NCBI GenBank assembly: GCA_002633005.1
Contig: NMRA01000046.1
Coordinates: forward strand, 1,203,126 to 1,267,125
Direction: 5' to 3'
Source of the DNA: Phoronis australis
Lineage: Eukaryota > Phoronida > Phoronidae
Length of the DNA: 64,000 nt
Every line of letters starts with the position of its first letter. Positions within the stretch are counted from its first letter, which is position 1. A program made the translations under genes and the position numbers. Positions 1 to 11,440 of this stretch are shown here, in pieces. The notes beneath the pieces were generated by a model. The model saw only the letters and a program-made list of their open reading frames with translations. It was not told the origin of the DNA and made no database searches.

Positions 1-1322
1 AGCTTATTTCTTACTAACTTATGACATCTGAGTTCGTCGTATGAATGTTATGATGTTGTTCATCATCGCCACCTTCATCATCACAATCATCATTGTCGTT
101 AATTTTGCCTATTGTCGCTGAAGACTGTAGGTAGCACTAAAAAGCCAGGCCGCGGCCATGGAGCATTTTCTAGTCCCTAGAATTTATGTTGAGGGCGTGT
201 GTCAGGTTTGGCGGGTGGTTTGAGGAAATTGTTAACAATTGCAAGGAAACTTATTTACTTGTGTTTTTGAATGAGAAAAACCAAGTTTTACCTACTTTTG
301 ATACAAACTGGTAGCTGTCATTTGCTATCAACCCCTGTCGTCTGCTGTCCGAAAAACCAAGTGCGATTTCAGGTGGCTGTCAGACATATCAAATTTGCCA
401 AAAAAGTAGCTGATAAGAGGCTTACTATGACCACACAGTTAGAATCTAGTGAGGACGAGCATTCTGAATCTGTAGTCAGATTTTTTCTAGCACTTGCAGG
501 GAAGTGGTTATTTCAGGGAGAAAATTGTCAAATTTGGCATTTTTTGCAAATAGCATTCTGTGCCGGGATTTTCTTGCCATGTATATTAACCGATCAGAAA
601 TCTGTACAGTTCGATAGTTTTAAACGGGCTTTCATATTAAGATATTCTTCATTTTTCACTAGGACATCTTAACCGATAAACTAATGCAACAGCAATTCAG
701 TTGGTCAGACACGCAGTGTTTATTTGTTTACAATATTTGCTCGCAAAGAAACAACTTCTGGTTTGAAGCATAGCCATTGTAAAAATATATTTAAATATAA
801 AAATTGACTCAAGAAGATTCAAAATAACTTTCCCAGCAAAAAATAAAATATACATAATTACACTATCATACTTCATGTGCAAGAGTCTAGTCAGTAAAGC
901 ATTCATTGCAGAGGGTTTGAAGACATGCCGGACACTTTAACAAATTTAAAGTCCGACTGTAAAAATTAGGAGAAAATAAATTAATCTGCAAATGAGAATG
1001 AGTGAGCATAAAGTTAAATGTCGGCATCACACGGAATGAATAACGTAAATTTAAGGGGCACTTCACTGATGTCTAGCTGCCATTTTGCCAATAATAAATT
1101 CTTCAAAAAAGTGGTTTAGGGTATAAAAATATTAACAAACTCAACCGATTTCAAACTGTTTCTGAATGAGCAAGCACCTCAAACCACAGAAAATGCGTGT
1201 TATTGGTCAGCTAAACAGTGTAAAATGCAGCTTAGTAATTTCTAAAACACAACGTTTTAGAGGAGTAAGCAAATCCAGTGGCCCAGTGACATGCTTGTTA
1301 AATTGTGCGCTATAATAATTAC
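1..1322. other. capping enzyme intron 4 (partial), no gene seen
   Basis: AT-rich intronic DNA. I searched the minus strand for the exon with the phosphatase signature loop and did not find it. A short CAT/ATC-rich stretch lies near 58-105. An open frame at 271-672 has no recognisable domain and no supporting splice or promoter context. Confidence 0.5.
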
Positions 1323-1411
1323 CAATTATCTCTAGAGGTTTTTGACGAACAAATCTGTCCACAAGATTAATAAAAGCTTCAGTCTGTTCAGGCGAGGGTG
1401 TTTCACCATGT
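1323..1411 (-). CDS. RNGTT: capping enzyme exon 4
   Basis: It is 89 bp after a TATATGATTTCAG acceptor and encodes HGETPSPEQTEAFINLVDRF and then VRQKPLEII plus the first base of Gly. The donor is GTAATT. The following family sequence, GVHCTHGFNRTG, is absent from the downstream DNA left in this window. Confidence 0.87.
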
Positions 1412-4400
1412 CTGAAATCATATAAACAGCAAAGTGTTAAATTTGCACCAAGCATTCGGTATAACATTCTTAGGATTGAGACAATGAGAACTCACACAGA
1501 AAATGCAAAAGGTTGTTTACCTTAAGCATATTAAGAAGAATTTCAAGTAAACAAAATCCCAATCTGCAATAAAGCATGTAAATTGCACAGACTTCTAAAT
1601 ATTGTTTGAAAGCTTCACTAATGAATCAGACAAGATCATAGGAAACAAAGACTTATTCAATAAGGCTCTAACTTATATCAAAAAGAAATAACCCAGATGT
1701 CACTTCTCACTTCACCCATCACCGCTTTATCTTTTTTCCTGAGCAATAGAATCCTTTACTGAATGTAATCATTAACAAAAACAACGGTTTAACAGCATAA
1801 CTGCTCAACAGTTTTCTTAATATTTACAACATAGACCAATACAGCCAGATACGAACCCTCGACATTGAAGCTTGGTGTATCGACACTCCAACTTGTCTAA
1901 CTCACGACTGTCGTAAAACCTCCTAGTGTTGGTTAAATCAATGAGCAAGCCCATCTTCAGCTGCAAAAGAACGCAGACAAGTGAATACTCCATGTGTGTG
2001 AGTAGGGTACAAAGACATTATGAAAAAAATGCTGTGCTGCAGTGATAAATATCACCAGCTTAAATATATTGACAACATTAGATTTATTTGAACAGCAGCA
2101 AAAAGTTGTTGTTTGTGGAACACAAAGTAAACTTCTCTACAGACATGACTGAAGGCTATATGTCGTCTGGGTTACTGCCCAGGGTGCTTAAATTGGGAAT
2201 CTAAAAAAACAGGGTTGGGGGCAGATTGAAGAAACTGACTTCGACGGGCTAAAGTGGAATAGCGCACACGATACAGTGGCGCCGTGATTCCGAGCATGAT
2301 TGGGTTTTTACGTACCTCGGCCAGTGCTCGTCATGTCTTGGAACTGAGGTATTCTTACAGATAGACTGCCTTCAGTAGGGCAAGTTTCTTGAGAGAAAAG
2401 TGAGATCATGCAAGACTACGCTAGATCGTCATGTATTGCTACGGGAAGCAGGTGATTTTGTAAAGATATGCTGCCCCTAGCTCCTTTCGCAACCAAACAT
2501 GTGCTAATGATTGACAGTCGGTCTTTCTTCTAAATACTTTGAACCTAGTTTAAACAATGTAACATTTTATATACATTATATATTTCTGTGTTGAACAGCC
2601 AACACCAATCTCCCAGAAATTGTTCAAAGCACGTGCTCAACAAAACGATACTACTATTAGGCAATAGGGGTGGTCAATCGGCTACGAAAATAATGAAGCA
2701 AAACACATCATGTAAAAAGCAAAAACACATCATGTAAAAAGCAAAAACACATCATGTAAAAAGCAAAAACACATCATGTAAAAAGCAAAAACACATCATG
2801 TAAAAAGCACAAACACATCATGTAATAAGTCAACGGGCAAACAAGAGTTCAAAAAAATAAGTTTTTGACCATGTAGATGTGGATAGAATATTCGACTTGT
2901 GCTTAATTACAAGATGATTTCTTGCACTGTTGCTTTTGGTTGAGCGCTTCCATTTTGGTGTCAGGAGTGAGTCATTAAAAACAAGCCTTTAATGAAGACA
3001 CGGAACAATGGCCAGTATCTCCTTGTATTTAAAACTGACAATGCATCCAAAATAATGTCGGTGGAATTTCCAAAATCATTGGTCATGTACCAGCCGAGTG
3101 TGCTCGTGTTTTTTTTTTAAATTCATTGTTCAGGGTGATGATGTTTAGTTTAATGGCAGGGGAATACAGGAAGGTAGACAACGGACTTGAAATTCTTGTC
3201 AAGTACCACTTTGTTGGTTCTTCCACGGCAATGAAATACATTATAAGACAAGATCTGTCTTAGTGATCAGTGCATGCTGACACGAGTTCCGCGCGTGAGC
3301 TAAAGGAAACAATTGTGTCTCCTTCAGTAAAGAGCATGAGAATATTTTACCGCTATAGTAAGGCAAGTTTCAGGTTCCGCTAAAACTGATTGATTGTCAT
3401 TGAAAGGTAAGAGAGTTGCGCACGTTTTGGAATTTTAGTTTTGCGAGACCAACGTTCACAAAAGCACAACCTTTTAAGGAGGTCTCAATCATAAAAAATT
3501 GGGGTGGGCTTAAAAATGAAAAAATGAAAATTTCGAGGATGGGCGGTAAACTGAGCATGGGCTGTAACTCGGATGAGTACGGCAATAAGACTTGTGCTGC
3601 TATAAATCAGTGTATTGATATGGCGCAAGTAAGAATTTTTAGTCCTTTTACATGCTGCATGTTGGTCACATCACCTGAGCTACAATTAAGTCTGAAAACA
3701 TCTCTGCTCAACCAGGGTTCGAACGCGGGACTTTCTGCTAACCATGTAGACACTCCAGTCTACTGAGCTATTGGGACCACTGGTAGATTACAGAAACCCA
3801 ATAAGATATATAGGAGACATCCTTCCCAAACTTCGTAGTGCATAAACATGGATGATGACAATATAGAAGAGTGCATTGATACGGTATAAGTAAGAGCTAT
3901 TAGTCTTCTTACACGCCTTATCTTGGTTACATCATGTGAAAAGATCCGTCTCGACCGGGTTTCAGTCCCATGACTTTCTGCTAACCATTTGAGCCTCAGG
4001 CAAGACACAGAATTTTTCAGACTTATAGTAGAATGCCACCCGATTTAATTAGTCTTTTTTACTGTCTTAATCGGTATATATCCACATCGTCTCTTATACG
4101 GTCGACCTCACCTTGCCGAGAGGTGTCGCGTTTACCTGTAAGGAAGGTGAGAAATGACGCAGCGACGTCAGTGGTTCATCTGACAGAGTCAATGCCGCTA
4201 TATTGCGGTGCATCGTTCCCGCTTGTGCAAACTATGAAGCTGCAAAGAAAGCTGGTATATCATTTTTTCGACTTCCTTGAGAGCCCGAAATGATTAGGAA
4301 GTGGCTCGCGGTAGTGAAGAATGAAAGGTACCGGTATGCTGTTACTAGCAAGTATGAGGCCGTGAAACATCTCCGTCATGTGGCCAGCATTTCATCGACA

Positions 4401-7400
4401 GTGATTTCTCTGACAAATTCCGGCTTACCAAAGAACTATCCATACATTCCGTTGCCTATGCATGTTCACGACGCCTCTCTAGTATTTCTTGATAAGTGTA
4501 TTCCGGTTCGAACTGACAGCCTGTGAAACCTAACGATCCGACCAGTGAAGTCTTCGTCGGATGAGCTCTTGACTAGGTCGGGATTGGCGCTGGGCGAGTT
4601 GCCATGCAGACGTTTATTATTCTGCGTTCCTTCAAAATGAATTATTCTCATCCTAAAATGATACTAACCAAATTCTTATATGAAACTGAAACAAAGTCTG
4701 TCTCATTAGATACAATTTGTAATGCCTTGGAGTGCTCGTGAGTGCAAATGTTTTGAGAAGCCAGCAATGAATAAACCACTGCGTTGCCGGCTTTTGATGC
4801 TGGCAACAAAGGTAATTGACCGGACGCCGAGGCCGTGTGCGTGCATGCTAATTCAGTGTTTGATGACAGAAAGCTGTTGTGAAACAATTACTAAGCGATT
4901 TTATATTAAGGGAATATTTATTTAGAAATACAAATACATTTATTAATTTATTCAAATCATTGTTACTGTACAACCATTGCCCTGACAGTCTGTGGAAGGG
5001 GAATCCGACTTCGCGGCCCCACAAATAAGCAGATTTTCAGTTTCGTGGCTAATTCAGTGACATAAATAATTATGTGTACATTATTTTTTGGCTCACTATT
5101 ATAGTCTGTTCGTCACTGGATGTTTGGTTTCCAACTCAAGCTGGTTTATGTTCGTGCCAGTCCCGGCGGCCGCAACGGGCTTGATCGGGTTCCGAGCCAC
5201 TGGCCGGGATAACAAGCGTTTTGTGTGTATAGAACTCAAAAAATCACAAGTATAAACAACACAGATCTAGGTTCTCCTGTCTGTATTTCACGGAAGAATA
5301 CTTCGAATTTATCTCCGAACAGACCCCAAAATCCTGTTATGGCCGGACCTTGGTAAATTGACCTGCCGAACTTTGTAAGCTACGGTGTGTCCAAATATCA
5401 GTAAATCCTTAACAGTGACATAAAACAACACGTTTTTAAAAGAACTCGGTGTATTTTTAAGGGTTTTACATCGAAGTTTGATGATTTATTGGTGTTAAGC
5501 GATGAATTCAAGCGATAAGCTGATATCACTAACCCGTGTTGTGAACTGCTGAACAGACTGCGTGTGAAACCAATTACGTCATTGGATAATATCAACATCT
5601 CCGTCTGCCGTCAGGTAACGCAACCGAACCTGCCGTTGTCAAGTAGAACTACTCGATCTAAATTGATACAAAATAGGTTGTTTTTTGGGTGGCATTCTCC
5701 TTTAAAGATGCTTTGTCCCATGAAAACTGTGAATATTTAAATTTGCAACAAGCGCCACCAAGTGACTTCCTGGAGAACTAAAGTATGCAGAAGTGTAATC
5801 AGGAAACAAAGCAATTTGTAAATAAAATGTGGTTTTAAAGAAAAAACCACAACTGATACAAACTTAAAAACAAGTGTCAGCAAAAAAATTGTGGTAATTT
5901 CAAATATTATGCAATTATTTGATACTGAAATAAACAAGTAATAAAAACACTCTCTAAAAGGTTGCCTTTTGTGACGTTCTGGAAAAATACTGTGGAAAGC
6001 GTCACAATTTTTCACATGGAATTACTGAAGATGTAAATGGATATGAATCCTAATTTTCCTGTGGTAATCTGCATCCAAAAAGATACCCTTAAAATGTCTC
6101 TATAGTCAAGTCCCTACAAGATCTTAGTCAGTACAGAAGGTAAAGGCCAACGACAACTGAGGTCTGGCTAATCGGCCGACACTCCTCACAGTGACCACAA
6201 TGAAAGCATTTGTTGTGTAGTTTCATTTTGCTGTCACCTAGAACAACATTCAGCATCCCTTGGAAATCCCCACAACATTGCCATTACTGTAATGCAACGA
6301 GGCACACTTTTTATTATTTGCTTATTTCCCTATCAAATAAGGATTGCGTAATATTTGGGATTACTAGGAATTTTATGTGTTCACACTCATTTTTAAGTGT
6401 ATCTATCAGTTGTGGCGTTTTTAAAACTGCAATTTATTTATAAATTGTTTCTTTTCCTGATTAAACTTGTACACACAGTTCTCCAGGAAGTCCCTAGGTG
6501 GTGCTTGCTATTAATTTGAATATTCACGGTTTTCATGAGACATAGCACCTTTAACTATAGGAATGTTTAGCAAGATGTCATTTTGACATCATTATGACAT
6601 TTTTTGACCCAGCATGACAGCACGTCTATTCTTATTTCCGTGTCCAAATGGTGTCTTTTACTGCCATGACACATCACACTAAACATCCAAAAAGGTCATT
6701 TTATAAGTGAAGACTAATAATTCTTACTTACAACAGCCCTTCAGTTCCTTTCACAACTTTAAGGCCCTCATAATGTGGATATATTCAGGTGTAAACAAGA
6801 TGCTGGCGAACTAAACAATGTCCTATTTTCCACTGCCTATGTCAGTGAAACTATCACCAATACTTACGTTTGCACCTTTTAGGGACATAAAAAGCAGGTC
6901 CAACCCAAACCTGCACTCCTCAGGAATCTGATCATCATATCGTGAACTCAGCGGTGTTTTGAATGGCAACAGTTTACCTGTAACAGCAGCAAGAAATGTA
7001 TTCAATTACATTGTCACTTTAATGTCAAGTAACTCAAATTATTCTACCATATGATGCCAACCTAACAGTTCAGACCAGTTCAGACCAATTCAGACCAGTT
7101 CTTTTTAGATTGGAATCCCAGAGGCTTTTTGGGCATGAAGAGGTAACCATTTTGCTAAGGTATCACACTTGTCCTTCATCATCACCATGAAGTTAACAAC
7201 CTAAACATCAATCAGTTGATGACACTGGCTGTGTAGTTAACATACAAGGACTGGTCAAGATATTAGTAGTAGTAAAGGAGAATGGACGAAAAGGAATGAT
7301 AAAGAAAAGATATGGAGATTAATAAATAATAACAACTGGATCACAACAAAACTTAACAAACACAAAACAAAGTAACAAAAATAGGGAATCACCGGATAGA

Positions 7401-9229
7401 AGTAGGCTGAGACAAGGCATCACATAATTTAATATGATCCGGGTTCATGCCACAACAAGGCATCACGTAATTTAATATGATCCGGGTTCATGTCACAACA
7501 AGGCATCACGTAATTTAATATGATCCGGGTTCATGTCACAACAAGGCATTACGTAATTTAATATGATCCGGGTTCATGTCACAACAAGGCATTACGTAAT
7601 TTAATATGATCCGGGTTCATGTCACAACAAGGCATTACGTAATTTAATATGATCCGGGTTCATGTCACAACAAGGCATCACGTAATTTAATATGATCCGG
7701 GTTCATGTCACAACAAGGGCGAGGTTGGGGTTTAGGTATCTCAATGCTCAGAAATGACCATCTGGCAGATTGGTTTTGTTGGCCATGAGAATGACACGAA
7801 AAAATCACTAGATCAATTTTTCTAGTGACCGTCTAAAAATACTCGGAAGCATCTACTATGTAATCAACTGTGTTAAAATTGGCCACTGCCAAACACATTC
7901 AGAGGTGGGGAGTATCAGTCAGATGATTTTGACTGGGGACAAAATTGAATTAGATCAAGCCAAGAGGTAACCGTGTGAAACCACTTGCACAACGGAATGA
8001 CAAATCCTGCGGAGGGTAACCCTTGCCAGACATGATCAAACCTCTGATTTGAGCTAGATCAACCCACTAGGTAGTTGGTAATCAACTCTTAAATAGGGTT
8101 GAAAATCCGCACAGTGAAAGCGTAGAAACAAGTGCCAAACATATTACACTCAAATTGCATGTCAAACATTAACCCGCATGCATCGAAATTGCAATTACGC
8201 GAACACATTTATCTCAGAAATAATATGGCAAATAAAAGTGCAACAAAATCAAGCCTTTCGATGGAAGTTATTCACTGCTTGTCACTGTGCCATTTGCGAT
8301 ACCTTGATGGTGAGGCATTTAATCATATGGAATCAGTAACTTCCAATGACTATGAGTGCGTAAAATGAACAGCTCTTATTCAAATTCAGTGGCTATTGAC
8401 TAACTAACCTAAACCTACTTCCACTTGATGTTCCCATGAAGTGCAACCTTAAGGCATCAGTTACACACGTCTACTAGTTTCCACCCAATCTAACTTAACT
8501 ACATCATATGTACTTGATATAGGATGCTACAGTCGTGTAGCTACTAATGGATTACATGACGTGACCACTAAATACTTCAAGTCCATTTGGACGGGACGGT
8601 GATCCATTGCAGGTTACTTCCCAGTCATGGTGGTACTCATTTTAAACACCCGAGTTGACTGGAACAATGCAGTTTTAGTGCTATTCACAAGGACACAATC
8701 ATCAGTTCATGTGACCTTTGAGAGTTGATTACCCTTAACTAAAATGAAAAGGCATCATTATCTCTTTAATAAAATCATATTTGTCAAATTTCATGAAATT
8801 CCACCAGGGAACTCCAAAGATACACAGACAAACACAAAAATATAAAATTGCCACTGTGGGCACAGTGGTAGTCAGATCAATCTGAAACAAGTTGTCGTCT
8901 ACCATCAGCTTCAATGGACATATCTACCGTAGCCAAATGTTGATGATCGTGTAAGAGGTTTATGAAGCATCGGATGTCGAATGCCCAAATAAAATGCCAA
9001 AATGCAGCTACGGGACAGTCTAAAAATTGGCTCATGCCATCCCATCCAAGTTTTTGGAGGAACAGCAGCGGAGTAATGTCGGATGACAGAGAGCACACAC
9101 ATACGCATGCATGCACAGATACACACAAATAAATGTGAATACTCAGTAGTAATACCATCCTTAAGACCACTCACCAGCAATTAGCATTCCTTTCCGTGGA
9201 CAGTGCAGCCATCTGGGAGGTATAGCCAT
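1323..9229 (-). CDS. RNGTT: mRNA-capping enzyme, N-terminal RNA triphosphatase part (partial gene, 4 exons)
   Basis: Exons, in minus-strand order, are 9229-9175, 6977-6868, 1960-1857 and 1411-1323. Joined, they make 119 codons plus one base with consistent intron phases (1, 0, 2, 1). The protein contains IPPRWLHCPRKG, LLPFKTPLSSRYD, LLIDLTNTRRFYD, KLQCRGHGETP and EAFINLVDRF, which follow the order and spacing of the metazoan capping enzyme N-terminus (human IPPRWLNCPRRG, LVDLTNTSRFYD, KLQCKGHGE). In the family this nuclear enzyme removes the 5' gamma-phosphate of nascent RNA polymerase II transcripts and then adds GMP. The HCTHGFNRTG-type phosphatase loop should begin in the next exon, which I could not find down to position 1, so the catalytic cysteine and the guanylyltransferase domain are outside the window. 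The introns hold transposons and minisatellites. Confidence 0.88.
1857..1960 (-). CDS. RNGTT: capping enzyme exon 3
   Basis: It is 104 bp after a TCTTTTGCAG acceptor and encodes LKMGLLIDLTNTRRFYDSRE through KLQCR, ending GG of a split Gly. The homology and the junction to exon 4 (CRG-HGE) are clear. The donor GTTCGT is weak, so the exact 3' boundary rests on phase and family alignment. Confidence 0.85.
2699..2830. repeat. 22-bp tandem repeat, about 6 units
   Basis: The unit CACATCATGTAAAAAGCAAA plus two A repeats with period 22 from 2704 (starts at 2704, 2726, 2748, 2770, 2792, 2814). Units are nearly identical except the last, which reads TGTAATAAG. It lies in capping enzyme intron 2, which also holds the SINEs and the TTAA element below. 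Confidence 0.95.
3600..3783 (-). mobile_element. tRNA-headed SINE-like copy 1
   Basis: On the minus strand, near 3783-3706, there is an A-box-like TAGCTCAGTAGACTGG and a B box GCGTTCGAACCC at pol III promoter spacing. The would-be acceptor-stem ends do not pair, so this is not a functional tRNA. The segment shares its body with a second copy about 260 bp away. Confidence 0.65.
3868..4010 (-). mobile_element. tRNA-headed SINE-like copy 2 (degraded)
   Basis: It is similar to 3605-3770 over the stretch from GTGCATTGATACGG through CTTTCTGCTAACCATTTGAG. Its B-box region reads GGGTTTCAGTCCC (plus strand), a decayed form. It ends next to the left end of the TTAA element at 4027. Confidence 0.5.
4027..5701 (+). 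mobile_element. THAP-bearing TTAA-target DNA transposon, copy 1 (Kolobok-like)
   Basis: Left end AGTAGAATGCCACCC and right end GGGTGGCATTCTCCT are imperfect inverted repeats. They are flanked by TTAT (4023-4026) and TTAA (5702-5705), consistent with a TTAA target duplication bearing one substitution. Copy 2 at 45390-47606 has the same ends and interior. The element carries a decayed THAP-like zinc-finger frame (next entry). TTAA targets combined with THAP transposases are known from the Kolobok superfamily; the assignment is an inference, because no catalytic DDE region is visible. Confidence 0.7.
4201..4525 (+). pseudogene. THAP-domain transposase remnant (copy 1)
   Basis: One frame reads CIVPACANYEAAKKAGISFF-RLP, a stop, then EPEMIRKWLAVVKNERYRY. 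This matches the N-terminal THAP pattern: C-x4-C, a basic stretch, FxRLP, and an invariant Trp about 30 residues on. An in-frame TGA follows RLP and the distal C-x2-H pair is not visible, so this copy cannot make an intact THAP finger. A tail with NYPYIPLPMHVHDASLVFLD is shared with copy 2. In the family THAP fingers bind transposon ends. Confidence 0.65.
5706..6867. other. rest of capping enzyme intron 2, nothing recognised
   Basis: AT-rich DNA between the transposon's right TTAA site and exon 2. I see no coding exon. The open frames here (for example 5737-6015 minus and 6210-6443 plus) have no recognisable domains. Confidence 0.5.
6868..6977 (-). CDS. RNGTT: capping enzyme exon 2
   Basis: It is 110 bp between a GTTACAG acceptor and a GTAAGT donor. 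It encodes KLLPFKTPLSSRYDDQIPEE and following residues, matching the human segment [20 protein letters not shown]. It completes the split Gly codon from exon 1 and ends in phase 0. Confidence 0.88.
7067..7101. repeat. 10-bp tandem repeat (CAGTTCAGAC)
   Basis: CAGTTCAGAC is repeated about 3.5 times with one substitution, inside capping enzyme intron 1. Confidence 0.85.
7413..7720. repeat. 43-bp minisatellite, 7 units
   Basis: Seven units with period 43 start at 7413, 7456, 7499, 7542, 7585, 7628 and 7671, each containing ATTTAATATGATCCGGGTTC. They differ at a few positions (CATCACG against CATTACG), so older and newer units can be told apart. An eighth start at 7714 diverges at once. It lies in capping enzyme intron 1. 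Confidence 0.97.
7721..9174. other. capping enzyme intron 1 remainder, no gene seen
   Basis: No exon with splice support was found. Small open frames at 8132-8368 and 8877-9180 overlap or flank exon 1 in other frames and show no domain. Confidence 0.45.
9175..9229 (-). CDS. RNGTT: capping enzyme exon 1 (coding start)
   Basis: It encodes M-A-I-P-P-R-W-L-H-C-P-R-K-G-M-L-I-A and ends after the first base of a Gly codon at a GTGAGT donor. ATG at 9229 is used because it lies just before the conserved IPPRW motif. A TTTGTTTCTAG acceptor-like string sits six bases upstream of the ATG. The exon may therefore continue a 5' leader, or a few more residues, from an unseen upstream exon. Confidence 0.85.
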
Positions 9230-10059
9230 GATAATCTAGAAACAAAAATATTAATGAATGGACCAGTGTCTCGTGTCTTAAGCAACAAAGCTGTGTGTTA
9301 CACTTGAGGAGTGAAGACTGGTTCTCTCCATGAAACTTGTTAATTAAGAGTTTGAATAAAGACAACAACTTTTCTAAAACGTACCGACATGTTTCGGCAG
9401 TAAAACATCCACCATTGTCAACCTTTAATCAGAGCATGGATGCCAGGATGGCTACTGGTACAATAAATTCCAATACATGCAAAAATACCATAACAAGATT
9501 GACTAGCAATCAGCAAATCACAACAGTGTCAATGACTCATGGGAAACTTGTGCACTGAGTGAGGGCATTTCTGAAGACTGAATGGGAACGGCCTCATGCA
9601 GTTTCAAGTGATAGCGAATAGTACCACTGTCAATGACCACAAAGCAGTGTCTTTATCCAAACTATACTCGGGTTAGTCAGTGCAAGATCTTTTGGTTTAA
9701 TTAAAAATTCCAATCATCCGTATGTTCCACAATGTTGGAACATACTGTAGGGTCAGGGCAACATTAATCTGGTCACAGTAACACCGTAGGGTTAATCCAC
9801 ACCATATGTTTTGGGGATCAAAAACTTGGCTACCAGGGTCGTTTTGTACAAGTAAAACGACTATTGCAGTCACACGGTTGACAAGTGACGTGACTATTAG
9901 AGAAAAACTCAAGTTCATCCTGACTGTAACAATTGTTTTGTTGTACGTCCCAGTAAGGTTTCAGGATAGTTTCTGTTGCAGATAAATATTTCAGCCAAGA
10001 TGCAAATACAAAATTCAGTCTCTTTTTGGCAAACCATCCTTTAATGTACAGCCACTGCA
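9230..10059. other. upstream of capping enzyme start; possible 5' leader, otherwise unassigned
   Basis: This stretch should hold the promoter and any 5' UTR exon of the capping enzyme gene. No TATA box or CpG-rich block stands out. The minus-strand frame at 9830-10060 may be the decayed downstream part of the protease remnant that follows. Confidence 0.35.
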
Positions 10060-10425
10060 TTGCACTGTGGCTTCAAAGCACTCCAGACATCACAACTTGA
10101 TATCCCCAGATGCAAAAAGCCAATTTTTGGGTGGTGTCAAGGTAGGCCAGGGACCTCCCCGTAGGTAAAACAGTCACTCCCACCCCAGTGTCAAACTTGA
10201 ACTTGAGGATTTTGTCATAGTCGCCCTAGGTATGTACACAAAGTGAGCTTACTAAGCCCTTTTCATTGGGTGATACTTCGCCTAAAAACGTCGCTGGAGT
10301 TTTGGTAGATTCTCTGCTACTATTGTCATTGGAGGGAACTGAGAAAACCTCTTTCACCATTTCCTCTACCTGCGATTGGGGCTTGTTCATATCGAACAAA
10401 CACAAGCCCAATGACCTCGTCATTT
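10060..10425 (-). pseudogene. LTR-retrotransposon-type aspartic protease remnant
   Basis: The minus-strand frame has TFLGEV, then an in-frame stop, then LKFKFDTGVGVTVLP. This is the layout of a retropepsin-type protease N-terminus, in which a D-T-G triad follows a FLG-type segment by about 25 residues. The usual Ala after DTG is Val here. The stop codon after VHT and another after SGVL break the frame. No long terminal repeats, reverse transcriptase or integrase of the same element is visible nearby. A gypsy or BEL origin is possible, and which one is unresolved. Confidence 0.5.
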
Positions 10426-10619
10426 AGACTCTGAGAATCGCGCAGGGCATCGCTCACCATTCCCGTGTGTGCCATTTTACTTCTTCCAGTTTTCAACAAA
10501 TGATCAAAATACCAATCCTTATATTTTGGCGCATGTTAGTGATAAAATGAACTGTGCATATCTGTGAAAATAACAACAAAACAAAGTGTGGGTTAGTGCC
10601 AGGATAAAAACAAGTTTTA

Positions 10620-11440
10620 TTGTTTACTGAGTAAGGTTGATGTTTGAGATGTGACCTGTGAACATGTCTATTGTTTCTGACAAGATGGCATGTTGTGGGA
10701 GTCTATCCCAGAGTAAAATGGTAGATGGAAAGAAAGAGTTTGCATAGTATGTAGTGTGGATATATGTTCTCTCGAAGTTGTGAGAGTGGTAATTAGATGA
10801 TCTAGAATTAAGTAGGAGTGGAAGGTATGTGTGGGTAATGGCAACCAGGTTGTGTACGGACTTGTACACGAAGGACAGTTGATTTTGAGCACATCTTTCT
10901 TGACGAGTATGCCATTTGAGAGTAAGCATAGACGAAACAGAGGAATATCTGAAGTGGTCGTTTAGGACAAATGGCTGCTCTACACTGTATTCTTTCTACT
11001 TTGGAGTGAGTGGAAGGATCCCAGACTTAGGAGGAATATTTAAGTTTGGGTCTATCTAGTAAAGTGTAGGCCAGGGCTTTTGTTTCATGGGGAGCATATT
11101 TGAGGATGCATTTAATGAAGCCACGAGTTATGTTTGTGTATATGTGAGGGTTCAATGACAAATTATATGTAAGAGTGACCCCAAGGTATGGGGCTTGATA
11201 TATGCATTTGAGCAATGAGTTGTGAAGACTGTAATTGTATGTTTTGGGAGAACGTTTTCAGTGAATACATAGAATATTGCATCTGGAAAAGCTGAAGTCC
11301 ATTTTCCAGGATTTTTCCCTGGAGGCTAGGGAGTCTAAGTCTTGTTGAATTATTTGGCAATGATGGGGAGAAGCAATAGGTCTATAGAGTAATGCATCAT
11401 CGGCAAAGAGATGGACACTGTGAGGATTCTTTGAATGCAT
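10620..11440 (-). pseudogene. non-LTR retrotransposon (LINE) reverse transcriptase, 3' fragment
   Basis: Successive minus-strand frames give VHLFADDALLYRPI (the reverse transcriptase catalytic F-A-D-D motif), QAPYLGVTLTYNLSLNPHI and RERTYI/SFFPSTILLWDRLP-type C-terminal sequence. The last is the SFFP..I..WN.LP signature of LINE open reading frames. The frames shift at least twice, so it is dead. The 5' side stops at about 11440, upstream of which no RT sequence is visible, as expected of 5' truncation. A CAATAAAAC polyadenylation-like string lies at the 3' end near 10617-10625. Confidence 0.85.

Noticed and set aside
271-672. 133-codon plus-strand frame
   Set aside because: No domain, no Kozak or splice support, and it lies antisense within a capping enzyme intron.
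2699-2830. Regular 22-bp repeat considered as a CRISPR-like array
   Set aside because: It is a simple tandem repeat without spacers, in an animal intron.
3706-3783. Possible tRNA gene (minus strand) with A and B boxes
   Set aside because: The ends cannot form an acceptor stem and a related copy lies next to it, so a SINE head fits better.
8877-9368. Minus-strand frames around capping enzyme exon 1
   Set aside because: They are in the wrong frame; the conserved IPPRWLHCPRKG motif is only in the frame starting at 9229.
9830-10060. Minus-strand frame considered as the retroelement reverse transcriptase following the protease remnant
   Set aside because: No reverse transcriptase motif is visible; it is at most a decayed spacer region.
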